64,000 bases of DNA. It comes from Lachnospiraceae bacterium. Lineage in GTDB: Bacteria > Bacillota > Clostridia > Lachnospirales > Lachnospiraceae. The stretch is taken from positions 1 to 64,000 of the forward strand of contig JAFTKW010000013.1 in the NCBI GenBank assembly GCA_017453065.1, in the 5' to 3' direction. Of this stretch, positions 15,493 through 24,579 are shown in pieces. A program made the translations under genes and the position numbers. Position 1 is the first letter of the stretch, and each line of letters opens with the position of its first letter. Below the pieces are notes generated by a model. The model saw only the letters and a program-made list of their open reading frames with translations. It made no database searches and had not been told where the DNA came from.

Positions 15493-16452
15493 ATGGCATA
15501 TGATTTAATTATAGTAGGTGCTGGACCAGCGGGCATGTCTGCGGCAGTATATGGAAAAAGAGCAGGACTAGATTTGCTGGTGATAGAAAAGAATCCAATG
15601 GGTGGAGGACAGGTGCTTAATACTTATGAGGTTGACAACTATTTAGGTCTTCCAGGAATCAATGGCTTTGATATGGGAATGGCCTTTCAGAAGCATGCGA
15701 AGGATCTAGGAGTTCAGTTTGTGACTGCGACAGTAAGTGAATTAAAGCTTGCAGGTGAGATCAAGGAGGTTGTCACTAACAAAGGAACCTATGAGGCAAA
15801 GACAGTGATATTGGCTCTCGGTGCACATCATGCACATCTGGAAGTGCCAGGAGAGGAGAAATTTGCAGGAAAAGGCGTTTCCTATTGCGCTACCTGTGAT
15901 GGAGCCTTTTATCGTGGAAAGGTGGCTGCCGTAGTAGGTGGTGGAGATGTGGCTGTGGAGGATGCAATCTATTTGGCGAGATTTTGTGAGAAAGTTTATC
16001 TCATCCACCGCAGGGACTCTTTGAGAGCAGCTAAGTCTTTACAAGACAAATTGTTTGCTCTGGAAAACGTGGAAGTAATTTGGAATCATGTAGTAGAAGA
16101 GATTAAAGGAGAGATGAGCGTGCAAAGTCTGGCACTTCGTAGCACCTTAGAAGACGCAGCCCAGAAGCAGGAACAGCAAACAGCTCTTATCGCAAACGAA
16201 GACGGGGCAAGCGAACTAGTCGTAGATGGCGTGTTCATCGCTGTTGGCATCAAACCTGACACTGATATGGTCAGAGAACAGGTGGAATGTAATAGTGCAG
16301 GCTATGTGATAGCAGGTGAAGATTGTAAGACTTCCTTAGAAGGTGTATATGTAGCAGGGGATGCAAGGCAGAAACCGCTTAGACAAATTATCACTGCTGT
16401 TTCAGATGGCGCAAATGCAGCCACATATGCTAGCCTTTATTTGATGAAATGA
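15493..16452 (+). CDS. trxB: Thioredoxin-disulfide reductase-like flavoprotein
   Basis: A 319-residue FAD/NADPH enzyme that should pass electrons from NADPH to thioredoxin. FAD motif GAGPAGMSAAVYGKRAG (about 8-24), redox-active CATC in SYCATCDGAFY (about 134-144), NADPH motif VGGGDVAVEDAIYLAR (about 152-167) and the C-terminal FAD motif YVAGDARQKPLRQI (about 286-299). Length is slightly above the usual 305-315 because of a Glu/Gln-rich insert near 225. No thioredoxin gene is adjacent. AGAAAGGAATAGAAAG precedes the ATG. Confidence 0.9.
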   Translation: MAYDLIIVGAGPAGMSAAVYGKRAGLDLLVIEKNPMGGGQVLNTYEVDNYLGLPGINGFDMGMAFQKHAKDLGVQFVTATVSELKLAGEIKEVVTNKGTYEAKTVILALGAHHAHLEVPGEEKFAGKGVSYCATCDGAFYRGKVAAVVGGGDVAVEDAIYLARFCEKVYLIHRRDSLRAAKSLQDKLFALENVEVIWNHVVEEIKGEMSVQSLALRSTLEDAAQKQEQQTALIANEDGASELVVDGVFIAVGIKPDTDMVREQVECNSAGYVIAGEDCKTSLEGVYVAGDARQKPLRQIITAVSDGANAATYASLYLMK

Positions 16453-16615
16453 ATTTTTAAATTGGATTGATTAGAAAATTCATGATTTTGAAATTATTAA
16501 GTGAAAATAAAATAGGACTAAAGTACCTCTTGCTTTTTTGTGGTTGTGCAAGATTGACAAATATTTTGAGAAACTCGCAAAAACGATACAAAAAGCGCGA
16601 AAAAACGAAAAATAA

Positions 16616-16686
16616 TTATCCACATAAAAAAGTGCTAAAAACGTGATAAAATCGACTTATGCACGGAGTTATCCACATTGTCCACA
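16616..16686 (+). promoter_or_regulatory. DnaA-box cluster in AT-rich spacer
   Basis: The 446-nt spacer before hpf holds perfect DnaA boxes TTATCCACA at 16616-16624 and 16669-16677. A one-mismatch box TTGTCCACA (16678-16686) directly abuts the second, and TTATGCACG lies at 16657-16665. All are on the same strand and the surroundings are very AT-rich. No dnaA, dnaN or rpmH is near, so this is not obviously oriC. It may titrate DnaA or let DnaA regulate hpf. Nothing else is seen in the spacer except the hpf promoter. Confidence 0.7.
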
Positions 16687-16836
16687 ATTTTTTTGCTCAA
16701 AACTGCCATTTTTTTGAGTGAAAATTAGAACAGATGTTTTGTTGAGTTTTGATGAATTTACAAAAAATGGTAAAAAATTTGACTTTTTTGTTGACTTTTT
16801 TGATGTCAAAAAAGATTATTAAAAAAGTATAAATTG

Positions 16837-16866
16837 TTGCAAAATAGATGCAAAATATGATATAAT
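16837..16866 (+). promoter_or_regulatory. Predicted promoter of hpf
   Basis: TTGCAA and TATAAT separated by 18 nt, about 32 nt upstream of the start codon, in very AT-rich DNA. Confidence 0.7.
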
Positions 16867-16898
16867 GACTACACAATAAAAACGAAAGGGTGATGTAT

Positions 16899-17426
16899 AT
16901 GAAGTTTGTTATTGTAGGTAGAAACCTCGAAGTTACACCAGGATTAAAGGCAGCAGTGGAGGAGAAGATTGGAAAGCTTGAAAAGTATTTCCACCCAGAC
17001 ACCGAAGTTCACGTTACACTCAGCGTGGAGAAAGACAGACAGAAAATCGAAGTGACGATACCTGTGAAAGGAAGTATCATCCGTTCTGAACAAGTCAGCA
17101 ATGACATGTATGTATCCATTGATCTTGTAGAAGAGATTATTGAGAGACAGTTAAAGAAATATAGAACTAAGTTGATTGACAAAAAACAGGCAGCAGCTTC
17201 CTTCAGCCAAATGTTTGTAGAGAACGATTACATGGATGAAGAAGAAATCAAAATCGTTCGTACTAAGAAGTTTGATATCAAGCCTATGTATCCAGAAGAT
17301 GCTTGTATCCAGATGGAACTTTTAGGACACAGCTTCTTTGTATTCTGCAATGCAGAGACGGATCAGGTCAACGTAGTTTACAAGAGAAAGGGAGACACCT
17401 ACGGTCTCATCGAACCAGAAGTTTAA
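16899..17426 (+). CDS. hpf: Ribosome hibernation promoting factor, long form
   Basis: Long-form HPF that binds the 30S decoding region and joins ribosomes into inactive 100S dimers. The 175-residue protein has an N-terminal S30AE domain (about 1-100, starting KFVIVGRNLEVTPGLKAAVE) and a C-terminal dimerisation domain (about 115-175, VRTKKFDIKPMYPEDACIQMELLGH). Of three possible starts (GTG 16890, ATG 16893, ATG 16899) the last is best spaced from GAAAGGG at 16884-16890. It is a monocistronic unit with its own promoter and terminator, downstream of a DnaA-box cluster. Confidence 0.95.
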   Translation: MKFVIVGRNLEVTPGLKAAVEEKIGKLEKYFHPDTEVHVTLSVEKDRQKIEVTIPVKGSIIRSEQVSNDMYVSIDLVEEIIERQLKKYRTKLIDKKQAAASFSQMFVENDYMDEEEIKIVRTKKFDIKPMYPEDACIQMELLGHSFFVFCNAETDQVNVVYKRKGDTYGLIEPEV

Positions 17427-17442
17427 TTTCCTTATTATAAGA

Positions 17443-17473
17443 AGACAGGCTCAGTGTTGAGCCTGTCTTTTTT
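17443..17473 (+). terminator. Intrinsic terminator of hpf
   Basis: AGACAGGCTCA pairs with TGAGCCTGTCT across GTGT, followed by a T run. Confidence 0.92.
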
Positions 17474-17534
17474 AGTGATGGCGACAGGAAGAGGGTTATC
17501 TCACCATTCTCTGATAAATTTTTGTCAAAACACA

Positions 17535-17563
17535 TTGCAAAACCATAAATGGTATGATAAAAT
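17535..17563 (+). promoter_or_regulatory. Predicted promoter of the butyrate operon
   Basis: TTGCAA and TAAAAT separated by 17 nt, 74 nt upstream of thl. No terminator or second clear promoter is seen until after etfA, so it probably drives all six genes. Confidence 0.65.
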
Positions 17564-17637
17564 GAAAGCAATGCAATGATAAAAAAATAACAATCATTGA
17601 GAAACACGTTAATTTCAAAGTTATGGAGGAAATTCAA

Positions 17638-18822
17638 ATGTCAAGAAAAGTAGTACTTGCAGGCGCATGTCGTACCGCAATCGGAACTATGGGTGGTTCT
17701 TTAAGCACCACACCTGCTGCTGATTTGGGTGCTATCGTAATTAAGGAAGCATTAAACAGAGCTGGAGTTGCTCCAGAAGCTGTAGACCAGGTTTACATGG
17801 GATGTGTAATTCAGGCTGGTCAGGGCCAGAACGTGGCTCGTCAGGCATCTATCAAAGCAGGACTTCCTATCGAAGTTCCAGCAGTAACCATGAACGTAGT
17901 ATGTGGTTCTGGTCTTAACTGTGTTAACCAGGCTGCACAGATGATCATGGCTGGCGATGCAGACATCGTAGTAGCAGGTGGTATGGAAAACATGTCCATG
18001 GCTCCTTATGCTATGCCTCAAGCACGTTTCGGTTATAGAATGAACAATGGTACATTGGTAGATACCATGGTTAACGATGCTCTTTGGGATGCATTCAACA
18101 ACTACCACATGATTCAGACAGCAGACAATATCTGTGAAGAGTGGGGACTTACCCGCGAAGAATTGGATGCTTTCGCAGTAAAGAGTCAGCAGAAGGCAGA
18201 AGCAGCTCAGGCAGCAGGTGCGTTCGACGCTGAAATCGTTCCTGTAATGGTTAAGAAGAAAAAAGAAATGGTAGAGTTCAAAGTTGACGAAGGCCCAAGA
18301 CCTGGAACAACTATGGAAGGTCTTGCTAAACTTCGTGCTATCAACAAAGATGGTTATGTAACAGCTGGTAATGCTTCTGGTATCAATGACGGTGCAGCAG
18401 CAATCGTTGTTATGAGCGAAGAAAAAGCAAAAGAACTCGGTGTTAAGCCTATGGCTACATTCGTAGCTGGTGCTCTTGCAGGCTGCCGTCCAGAAGTTAT
18501 GGGTATCGGTCCTGTTTACTCCACAAGAAAAGTTATGGAAAAAACAGGCATGAAGATTGAAGACTTCGATATCATCGAAGCAAACGAAGCTTTCGCAGCT
18601 CAGTCCATCGCTGTTGGCAAAGATCTTGGAATCGATGTTGACAAACAGCTCAACCCTAACGGTGGTGCTATCGCACTTGGACACCCAGTTGGTGCTTCTG
18701 GATGCCGTATCCTTGTTACATTGCTTCACGAGATGCAGGCAAAGGGTGCTAAGACAGGTCTTGCAACACTCTGTATCGGTGGCGGTATGGGTTGCTCCAC
18801 AATCGTTAAGATTGAAGACTAA
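17638..18822 (+). CDS. thl: Acetyl-CoA C-acetyltransferase (thiolase)
   Basis: Condenses two acetyl-CoA to acetoacetyl-CoA, the first step of butyrate synthesis. The 394 residues include the acyl-accepting Cys89 ([13 protein letters not shown]), the His in [17 protein letters not shown] (about 340-356) and the second active-site Cys in CIGGGMGC (about 382). The start is the ATG at 17638 with GGAGG 8-9 nt upstream; an in-frame ATG at 17623 overlaps that site. Codon use is strongly biased (GCT, CGT, AAC), as in the ribosomal genes, so high expression is expected. First gene of thl-crt-hbd-bcd-etfB-etfA. Confidence 0.97.
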   Translation: MSRKVVLAGACRTAIGTMGGSLSTTPAADLGAIVIKEALNRAGVAPEAVDQVYMGCVIQAGQGQNVARQASIKAGLPIEVPAVTMNVVCGSGLNCVNQAAQMIMAGDADIVVAGGMENMSMAPYAMPQARFGYRMNNGTLVDTMVNDALWDAFNNYHMIQTADNICEEWGLTREELDAFAVKSQQKAEAAQAAGAFDAEIVPVMVKKKKEMVEFKVDEGPRPGTTMEGLAKLRAINKDGYVTAGNASGINDGAAAIVVMSEEKAKELGVKPMATFVAGALAGCRPEVMGIGPVYSTRKVMEKTGMKIEDFDIIEANEAFAAQSIAVGKDLGIDVDKQLNPNGGAIALGHPVGASGCRILVTLLHEMQAKGAKTGLATLCIGGGMGCSTIVKIED

Positions 18823-18875
18823 GGCTGAATCATTCCGCAAACATACTCTATATTGAATATAGGAGGAACTACACA

Positions 18876-19700
18876 ATGGAATATATTGTATATGAACAGA
18901 AGGGCCAGGTAGGTGTTATCACTATCAGCCGTGAAAAAGCACTCAATGCTTTGAATTCTCAGGTTCTTGATGAATTGAATGAGTGCCTTGATGCCGTTAA
19001 TTTAGATGAAGTTCGTGCTCTTGTACTTACAGGTGCTGGACAGAAATCCTTTGTAGCTGGTGCAGATATCGGAGAGATGAGCACACTTACAAAAGCAGAA
19101 GGCGAAGCTTTCGGCAAAAAGGGAAATGACGTATTCCGCAAGTTGGAAACATTCCCAGTTCCAGTTATCGCAGCAATCAATGGTTTTGCTCTCGGTGGTG
19201 GATGTGAAATCTCCATGAGCTGTGACATCAGAATTTGCTCTGACAACGCTGTATTTGGTCAGCCAGAGGTTGGTCTTGGAATCACACCAGGTTTCGGTGG
19301 TACACAGAGACTTGCTCGTATCGTAGGTGTTGGCATGGCTAAGCAGATGATCTACACAGGTAGAAACATCAAAGCTGCAGATGCTCTCAGAATCGGTCTT
19401 GTAAATGAAGTTTACTCTGCAGAAGTTGATGCAGAAGGTAATGTAGTTAAGACTGCTCAGGAAGTATTGCTTGCAGCAGCTGAAAAGATGGCAGTTACTA
19501 TCGCTAAGAATGCTCCAATCGCAGTTCGTAACTGCAAGAAGGCAATCAACGATGGTTTAGACCTCGATATGGATCAGGCTATCGTACTTGAAGAGAAGCT
19601 CTTCGGTGATTGCTTCGAAACAGAAGATCAGAAATATGGTATGGCTTTCTTCTTGGACAAAAACAAAGAAAAAGTAAAAGAACCATTTAAAAACTGCTAA
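18876..19700 (+). CDS. crt: 3-hydroxybutyryl-CoA dehydratase (crotonase)
   Basis: Dehydrates 3-hydroxybutyryl-CoA to crotonyl-CoA. The 274-residue crotonase fold shows the oxyanion-hole segments AGADIGEM (about 62-69) and GFALGGGCEISMSCD (about 104-118), and the catalytic Glu pair near 117 and 137 (GQPEVGLGITPGFGGTQRL). It is about ten residues longer than typical clostridial Crt because of an insert after NEVYSAEVD. AGGAGG lies 10 nt upstream. Second gene of the butyrate operon. Confidence 0.96.
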   Translation: MEYIVYEQKGQVGVITISREKALNALNSQVLDELNECLDAVNLDEVRALVLTGAGQKSFVAGADIGEMSTLTKAEGEAFGKKGNDVFRKLETFPVPVIAAINGFALGGGCEISMSCDIRICSDNAVFGQPEVGLGITPGFGGTQRLARIVGVGMAKQMIYTGRNIKAADALRIGLVNEVYSAEVDAEGNVVKTAQEVLLAAAEKMAVTIAKNAPIAVRNCKKAINDGLDLDMDQAIVLEEKLFGDCFETEDQKYGMAFFLDKNKEKVKEPFKNC

Positions 19701-19722
19701 TTAAATTTAAGGAGGAACTACA

Positions 19723-20595
19723 ATGAAAGTAGGTATTATTGGTGCCGGTACTATGGGACAGGGCATTGCAAAAGCATTTGCTCAGGTTGAAGGATATGAG
19801 GTTGCACTCTGCGATATTAAGCAGGAGTGGGCTGAAGGCGGTAAGGATAAAATCGCTAAAGGCTATGCTAAACTTGTAGAAAAAGGAAAAATGACTCAGG
19901 AAACAGCCGATGCTATCGTAGCTAAGATTACTCCTGGTTTAAAAGAAAATCTTTGCGCAGACTGCGATTTGATCGTTGAAGCAGCATTTGAAAACATGGA
20001 AGTTAAGAAGACAACTTTCGGTGAGCTTGACAAGATTTGCAAGCCTGAGTGTATCTTCGCATCCAACACTTCCAGCCTTTCTATTACAGAAATCGGTAAC
20101 GGACTTACCCGTCCAATGATTGGTATGCATTTCTTCAATCCTGCAGACCGCATGAAATTGGTTGAAGTTATCGCTGGTGTTAACACTCCTCAGGAGACTG
20201 TAGATGCTATCGTTAAGATTTCTGAAGAAATCGGCAAGACTCCTGTACAGGTTAACGAAGCTGCAGGTTTCGTTGTTAACCGTATCTTGATTCCTATGAT
20301 TAACGAAGCTGCTTTCATCAAGATGGAAGGTGTTTCTGATATCGCAGGTATCGACTCTGCTATGAAGCTTGGCGCAAATCATCCTATGGGACCTTTGGAG
20401 TTAGGTGACTTCGTAGGTTTGGATATCTGCCTTGCTATTATGGACGTTCTTTATGCAGAAACAGGTGACAGCAAGTATCGTGCATGCCCACTTATCCGTA
20501 AGATGGTTCGTGGCGGTAACCTTGGTGTTAAGAGTGGAAAGGGCTTCTACGTTTACAACGCAGACAGAACCAAGACTCCTGTTGACGCACAGTAA
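19723..20595 (+). CDS. hbd: 3-hydroxybutyryl-CoA dehydrogenase
   Basis: Reduces acetoacetyl-CoA to 3-hydroxybutyryl-CoA with NAD(P)H. The 290 residues begin with the dinucleotide motif GIIGAGTMGQGIAKAFA, followed by SNTSSLSITEI (about 118-128, substrate Ser/Asn), the catalytic His in GMHFFNPADRMKLVE (about 138) and the C-terminal helical domain with NHPMGPLELGDFVGLD. AAGGAGGA precedes the ATG by 6 nt. Third gene of the operon; it lies after crt although it acts before Crt in the pathway. Confidence 0.97.
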   Translation: MKVGIIGAGTMGQGIAKAFAQVEGYEVALCDIKQEWAEGGKDKIAKGYAKLVEKGKMTQETADAIVAKITPGLKENLCADCDLIVEAAFENMEVKKTTFGELDKICKPECIFASNTSSLSITEIGNGLTRPMIGMHFFNPADRMKLVEVIAGVNTPQETVDAIVKISEEIGKTPVQVNEAAGFVVNRILIPMINEAAFIKMEGVSDIAGIDSAMKLGANHPMGPLELGDFVGLDICLAIMDVLYAETGDSKYRACPLIRKMVRGGNLGVKSGKGFYVYNADRTKTPVDAQ

Positions 20596-20690
20596 TAATG
20601 TAAATGATTCAGAGCTGTGCGCAGAAGCGATTTTGCGGATGGCTCTGAATGCTGATATTAATAAGAAAAAATCTCGGAGGAAACAAAATC

Positions 20691-21842
20691 ATGGATTTTA
20701 CTTTAAGCAAAAAGCATGAAATGGCGCGTACTCTTTTCAAAGAGTTCGCTGAAAAAGAAGTAAAGCCTCTTGCACAAGAGGTTGACGAGACTGAAGTATT
20801 CCCTAGAGGAACAGTTGAGAAAATGGCTAAAAACGGCTTCCTTGGAATTCCAGTTCCAAAGGAGTACGGCGGACAGGGTTGTGATCCTTTGACATACGCT
20901 ATGTGTGTTGAGGAACTCTCCAAAGTTTGTGGTACTACAGGCGTTATCGTATCTGCTCATACATCCCTTTGCTGTGATCCTATCCAGACATACGGTACAG
21001 AAGAGCAGAAACAGAAATATTTGATTCCACTTGCAAAGGGTGAAAAACTCGGTGCATTTGGTCTTACAGAGCCAGGTGCTGGTACAGATGCTCAGGGTCA
21101 GCAGACCAAGGCTGTACTTGACGGAGATGAGTGGGTACTTAACGGATCCAAGATCTTCATCACAAATGGTAAAGAAGCTGACGTTTACGTTATCTTCGCC
21201 GTAACAGGCATTGTTGAGAAACGTGGCAAAAAGGTAAAAGAAATCTCTGCATTTATTGTAGAAAAAGGAACACCAGGCTTTACCTTTGGTACAAAGGAAA
21301 AGAAGATGGGTATCCGTGGTTCAGCAACATACGAACTTATCTTCACAGATTGCCGTATTCCAAAGGAAAACTTGCTCGGAGCACAGGGCAAAGGCTTTGG
21401 TATCGCTATGCACACACTTGATGGTGGACGTATTGGTATCGCAGCACAGGCTCTTGGTATTGCAGAAGGCGCTTTGGAATCTACTATCGCATACGTTCAG
21501 GAAAGAAAGCAGTTCGGTCGTTCCATCGCTGCATTCCAGAACACACAGTTCCAGCTTGCTGATATGGCTACAAAGGTAGAAGCAGCTAAATTGCTTGTTT
21601 ACAAAGCAGCTATGGCTAAAGCTACTCAGAAGACTTATTCTTTGGAAGCTGCTATGGCTAAATTGTACGCAGCAGAAGTTGCTATGGAAGTTACAACTAA
21701 GGCTGTACAGTTGCATGGTGGTTATGGTTACACCAGAGAATACGATGTAGAGCGTATGATGAGAGATGCTAAGATTACTGAAATCTACGAAGGAACTTCT
21801 GAGGTTCAGAGAATGGTTATCAGTGCTAACATCATTAAATAA
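20691..21842 (+). CDS. bcd: Butyryl-CoA dehydrogenase
   Basis: FAD enzyme that reduces crotonyl-CoA to butyryl-CoA. With EtfAB it can bifurcate electrons from NADH to crotonyl-CoA and ferredoxin in anaerobes. The 383 residues have the full acyl-CoA dehydrogenase layout, with [15 protein letters not shown] (about 124-138), FITNGKEAD, the [12 protein letters not shown] segment (about 273-284) and the catalytic Glu in [10 protein letters not shown] near 366. The start is 20691 with CGGAGG upstream; an in-frame ATG at 20649 lacks a site and adds unrelated residues. Fourth gene of the operon, after a 95-nt gap. Confidence 0.97.
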   Translation: MDFTLSKKHEMARTLFKEFAEKEVKPLAQEVDETEVFPRGTVEKMAKNGFLGIPVPKEYGGQGCDPLTYAMCVEELSKVCGTTGVIVSAHTSLCCDPIQTYGTEEQKQKYLIPLAKGEKLGAFGLTEPGAGTDAQGQQTKAVLDGDEWVLNGSKIFITNGKEADVYVIFAVTGIVEKRGKKVKEISAFIVEKGTPGFTFGTKEKKMGIRGSATYELIFTDCRIPKENLLGAQGKGFGIAMHTLDGGRIGIAAQALGIAEGALESTIAYVQERKQFGRSIAAFQNTQFQLADMATKVEAAKLLVYKAAMAKATQKTYSLEAAMAKLYAAEVAMEVTTKAVQLHGGYGYTREYDVERMMRDAKITEIYEGTSEVQRMVISANIIK

Positions 21843-21880
21843 GCCAATTAACAATACCAATATTAAGGAGAGAATATACA

Positions 21881-22663
21881 ATGAAAATCGTTGTTTGTAT
21901 TAAACAGGTACCTGATACCAAGGGTGGCGTAAAGTTTAATCCAGATGGTACTTTGGATAGAGCTGCTATGATGACTATCATGAACCCAGACGATAAAGCT
22001 GGTTTGGAAGCAGCACTTAGATTAAAAGATAAGTATGGCGCAGAAGTAACTGTTATCACAATGGGTCTTCCTAAAGCTGAAGATGTTCTTCGTGAAGCAA
22101 TTGCTATGGGCGCTGACAAGGGTATCCTTGTAACAGATAGAGTACTTGGTGGTGCTGATACTTGGGCAACAAGCCAGACACTTGCTGGTGCTATTCGTAA
22201 CTTAGAGTATGACCTCATCATCACAGGCCGTCAGGCTATCGATGGAGATACAGCTCAGGTTGGTCCTCAGATTTCCGAACATTTGGGAATTCCAGTAATC
22301 TCCTATGCACAAAAGATTGAAATCGAAGGAAACAACGTAATTGTTGAGCGTCAGTACGATGACAGATATCATGTACTCAAAGCTCAGATGCCTTGTCTCA
22401 TCACAGCATTGGCTGAACTTAACGAGGCAAGATACATGACTCCAGGTGGAATCTTTGATGCATTCGATGCTGAGATTACTGTTTGGGGCAGAGCAAACCT
22501 TGTAGATGTAGAAGATTCCAACCTTGGTCTTAAGGGTTCACCAACACAGATCGCTAAAGCTTCTGACAAAGTTAGAAAAGGTGCTGGCGAAAAGGTTACA
22601 TTGGATCCTACAGAAGCAGTTGATTACATCGTAGGCAAGTTAAAAGAGAAACATGTTATCTAA
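21881..22663 (+). CDS. etfB: Electron transfer flavoprotein subunit beta
   Basis: Small subunit of the EtfAB complex that works with Bcd. The 260 residues begin KIVVCIKQVPDTKGGVKF and carry the ETF-beta signature region VERQYDDRYHVLKAQMPCLITAL (about 149-171; nucleotide-binding). In bifurcating Etf this subunit holds the second FAD and binds NADH. AAGGAGAG lies upstream of the ATG. Fifth gene of the operon, 38 nt after bcd. Confidence 0.96.
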   Translation: MKIVVCIKQVPDTKGGVKFNPDGTLDRAAMMTIMNPDDKAGLEAALRLKDKYGAEVTVITMGLPKAEDVLREAIAMGADKGILVTDRVLGGADTWATSQTLAGAIRNLEYDLIITGRQAIDGDTAQVGPQISEHLGIPVISYAQKIEIEGNNVIVERQYDDRYHVLKAQMPCLITALAELNEARYMTPGGIFDAFDAEITVWGRANLVDVEDSNLGLKGSPTQIAKASDKVRKGAGEKVTLDPTEAVDYIVGKLKEKHVI

Positions 22664-22682
22664 TAGAAAAGAGGTGCACAAC

Positions 22683-23723
22683 ATGAATTTAGAAGAATAT
22701 AAGGGCGTATTCGTCTTTGCCCAGCAGGTAGACAATGAGATCAGTGGCATCGCTTTGGAACTGATTGGAAAAGGTAAAGACTTAGCAAATGATTTGAATA
22801 CAGAAGTAACTGCAGTACTTATCGGTAGTGATGTAAAAGCACTTGCTGATGAGCTTGCAGCTTATGGCGCAGACAGAGTTATCGTTGTAGATGACCCTGA
22901 ACTTAAAGAATATCGTACAGAGCCTTACACACACGCATTGGCATCTGTAATCAATACTTACAAGCCAGAAATCGTATTGGTTGGTGCTACAGCTATCGGC
23001 CGTGACCTTGGTCCTAGAGTATCTGCTAGAATTCATACAGGTCTTACAGCTGACTGTACACAGCTTGAAATTGGTGATTTCCCAATCAACCCAATCCCTG
23101 GCAAAGAGCAGAAGCACAATCAGCTTCTTATGACTCGTCCAGCTTTCGGTGGAAACACAATTGCTACTATCGCTTGTCCAGAGTTCCGTCCACAGATGGC
23201 AACTGTACGTCCAGGCGTTATGCAGAAGCTTCCTAAGGATGCAAGCAAGAAGGCTGTTGTAGAAGAGTTCAATCCTGGTTTCACACCAGACAACAAGTAT
23301 GTTGAAATTCTTGAAGTTGTTAAATCTGTTGTTGATACAGTAGATATCATGGATGCAAAGATTTTGGTATCCGGTGGTCGTGGTGTAGGTAGCGCAGAAA
23401 ACTTTAAACTTCTTGAAGATTTGGCTGAAGTACTTGGCGGTACAGTAAGTTGCTCTCGTGCAGTAGTTGATGCTGGTTGGAAGTCCAAAGACCTTCAGGT
23501 TGGTCAGACAGGTAAAACTGTTCGTCCTACTCTTTACTTCGCAGTTGGTATCTCTGGTGCTATCCAGCACTTGGCTGGTATGGAAGAGTCTGATGTAATC
23601 GTAGCTATCAACAAAGATGAGACAGCTCCTATCTTTGATGTGGCTGACTACGGTATCGTAGGTGACCTCAACAAGATCCTTCCAATGCTTACAGAAACAC
23701 TGAAAGCAGAAGTTGCGAAATAA
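22683..23723 (+). CDS. etfA: Electron transfer flavoprotein subunit alpha
   Basis: FAD-binding large subunit of EtfAB. The 346 residues end with the typical FAD domain: ILVSGGRGVGSAENFKLLEDLAE, SRAVVDAGW, QVGQTGKTVRPTLYFAVGISGAIQH and INKDETAPIFDVADYGIVGD. The start is 22683 (AAAGAGG upstream); an in-frame ATG at 22653 would overlap the end of etfB. Last gene of the butyrate operon, followed by a clear terminator. Confidence 0.96.
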   Translation: MNLEEYKGVFVFAQQVDNEISGIALELIGKGKDLANDLNTEVTAVLIGSDVKALADELAAYGADRVIVVDDPELKEYRTEPYTHALASVINTYKPEIVLVGATAIGRDLGPRVSARIHTGLTADCTQLEIGDFPINPIPGKEQKHNQLLMTRPAFGGNTIATIACPEFRPQMATVRPGVMQKLPKDASKKAVVEEFNPGFTPDNKYVEILEVVKSVVDTVDIMDAKILVSGGRGVGSAENFKLLEDLAEVLGGTVSCSRAVVDAGWKSKDLQVGQTGKTVRPTLYFAVGISGAIQHLAGMEESDVIVAINKDETAPIFDVADYGIVGDLNKILPMLTETLKAEVAK

Positions 23724-23740
23724 GTAACAGATATGAATTA

Positions 23741-23780
23741 AAGGACATCTTTGGCGTTAAAAACCTAAGATGTCCTTTTT
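23741..23780 (+). terminator. Intrinsic terminator of the butyrate operon
   Basis: AAGGACATCTT pairs with AAGATGTCCTT across a 15-nt loop and is followed by T. Confidence 0.88.
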
Positions 23781-23797
23781 GTTAAGATTGTTTGCAC

Positions 23798-23826
23798 TTG
23801 TGAATATGGTGCAAAAGTGATATACT
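23798..23826 (+). promoter_or_regulatory. Predicted promoter of the ABC operon
   Basis: TTGTGA and TATACT separated by 17 nt, 33 nt upstream of the ATPase start codon. Confidence 0.55.
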
Positions 23827-23859
23827 TACTAAGTTAACCTTTGCCTTTTGGAGAATTCT

Positions 23860-24543
23860 ATGGAATTTATATCTGCGCAAAACATTCAAAGTGCATATGG
23901 CAGGCATCAAGTGCTAAGAAACGTAACTTTTTCAGTTGATAGAGGCGACTGCGTTGCGATTCTTGGTGCAAATGGTTGTGGAAAGACCACACTGCTGTCT
24001 ATTTTGGCGGGTTTGCGTATGCCCAAGGGGGGCAAGCTTTTTCTGGAAGAGCGAGCGGTAGATACTAAAGCAAAAAGAGATACATATCAGCGTCGTGTTG
24101 GCTATGTGCCTCAAGAGAGCATATTGATTCCTGAACTCACAGTATGGGACAATTTGCTGCTCTGGTATGTGGACGAACAGGCACTGCGTAAAGAACTTCA
24201 GGAAGGATTTCTGCATGAACTTGGATTGGATCAAATGCTTTCCAAGAAGGTGAATACCCTTTCTGGTGGAATGCACAAGCGTGTAAGCATAGGGGTAGCC
24301 CTTGCTAACTATCCTGAAGTGCTTATTTTGGATGAACCCAGTGCAGCTTTAGATTTACCAGGCAAAAAGGAAATGCGGGCTTATTTAGGCAAATTTAAGG
24401 CATTAGGCGGAACAATAATTCTAGCGACACATGATGAGTTGGAGCTTGATTTGTGTAACAAGTTATTCCTCTTGAAGGAAGGGGAATGTCAAGCGCTTCA
24501 ATCCAACCTCAGAGGAGAAGAATTAGCATATCAAATGCAATAA
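23860..24543 (+). CDS. ABC transporter ATP-binding protein
   Basis: Cytoplasmic ATPase of an ABC-2-type exporter. The 227 residues show Walker A GANGCGKTTLL (about 33-43), a Q-loop VGYVPQES (about 80-87), signature LSGGMHKRVS (about 137-146), Walker B VLILDEPSAALD (about 156-167) and the H-loop in ATHDELEL. The ATG at 23860 is preferred over TTG at 23848, which would overlap the GGAG site. It starts a four-gene operon with an anchored surface protein and two permeases. Substrate unknown. Confidence 0.92.
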   Translation: MEFISAQNIQSAYGRHQVLRNVTFSVDRGDCVAILGANGCGKTTLLSILAGLRMPKGGKLFLEERAVDTKAKRDTYQRRVGYVPQESILIPELTVWDNLLLWYVDEQALRKELQEGFLHELGLDQMLSKKVNTLSGGMHKRVSIGVALANYPEVLILDEPSAALDLPGKKEMRAYLGKFKALGGTIILATHDELELDLCNKLFLLKEGECQALQSNLRGEELAYQMQ

Positions 24544-24579
24544 TCAATGCTAGAAGCATTTGAGACGGAGGAGAAAAAT

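Noticed and set aside
7503-16650. 15-nt identity TAAAAACGTGATAAA at 7503-7517 and 16636-16650, both upstream of genes
   Set aside because: In 64 kb of AT-rich DNA one or a few chance 15-nt matches are expected. Nothing else around the two sites agrees.
16616-16686. Chromosomal origin oriC
   Set aside because: DnaA boxes are real, but dnaA, dnaN, gyrB and rpmH are absent and there is no sign of strand-bias change. I keep only the DnaA-box call.
17752-18876. 374-residue reading frame opposite thl
   Set aside because: It is Cys/Ser/His-rich with no domain, and it is an antisense shadow of a gene with strong codon bias. Similar shadows lie opposite secA (44890-46008), uxaA (36948-37901) and etfA (22782-23570).
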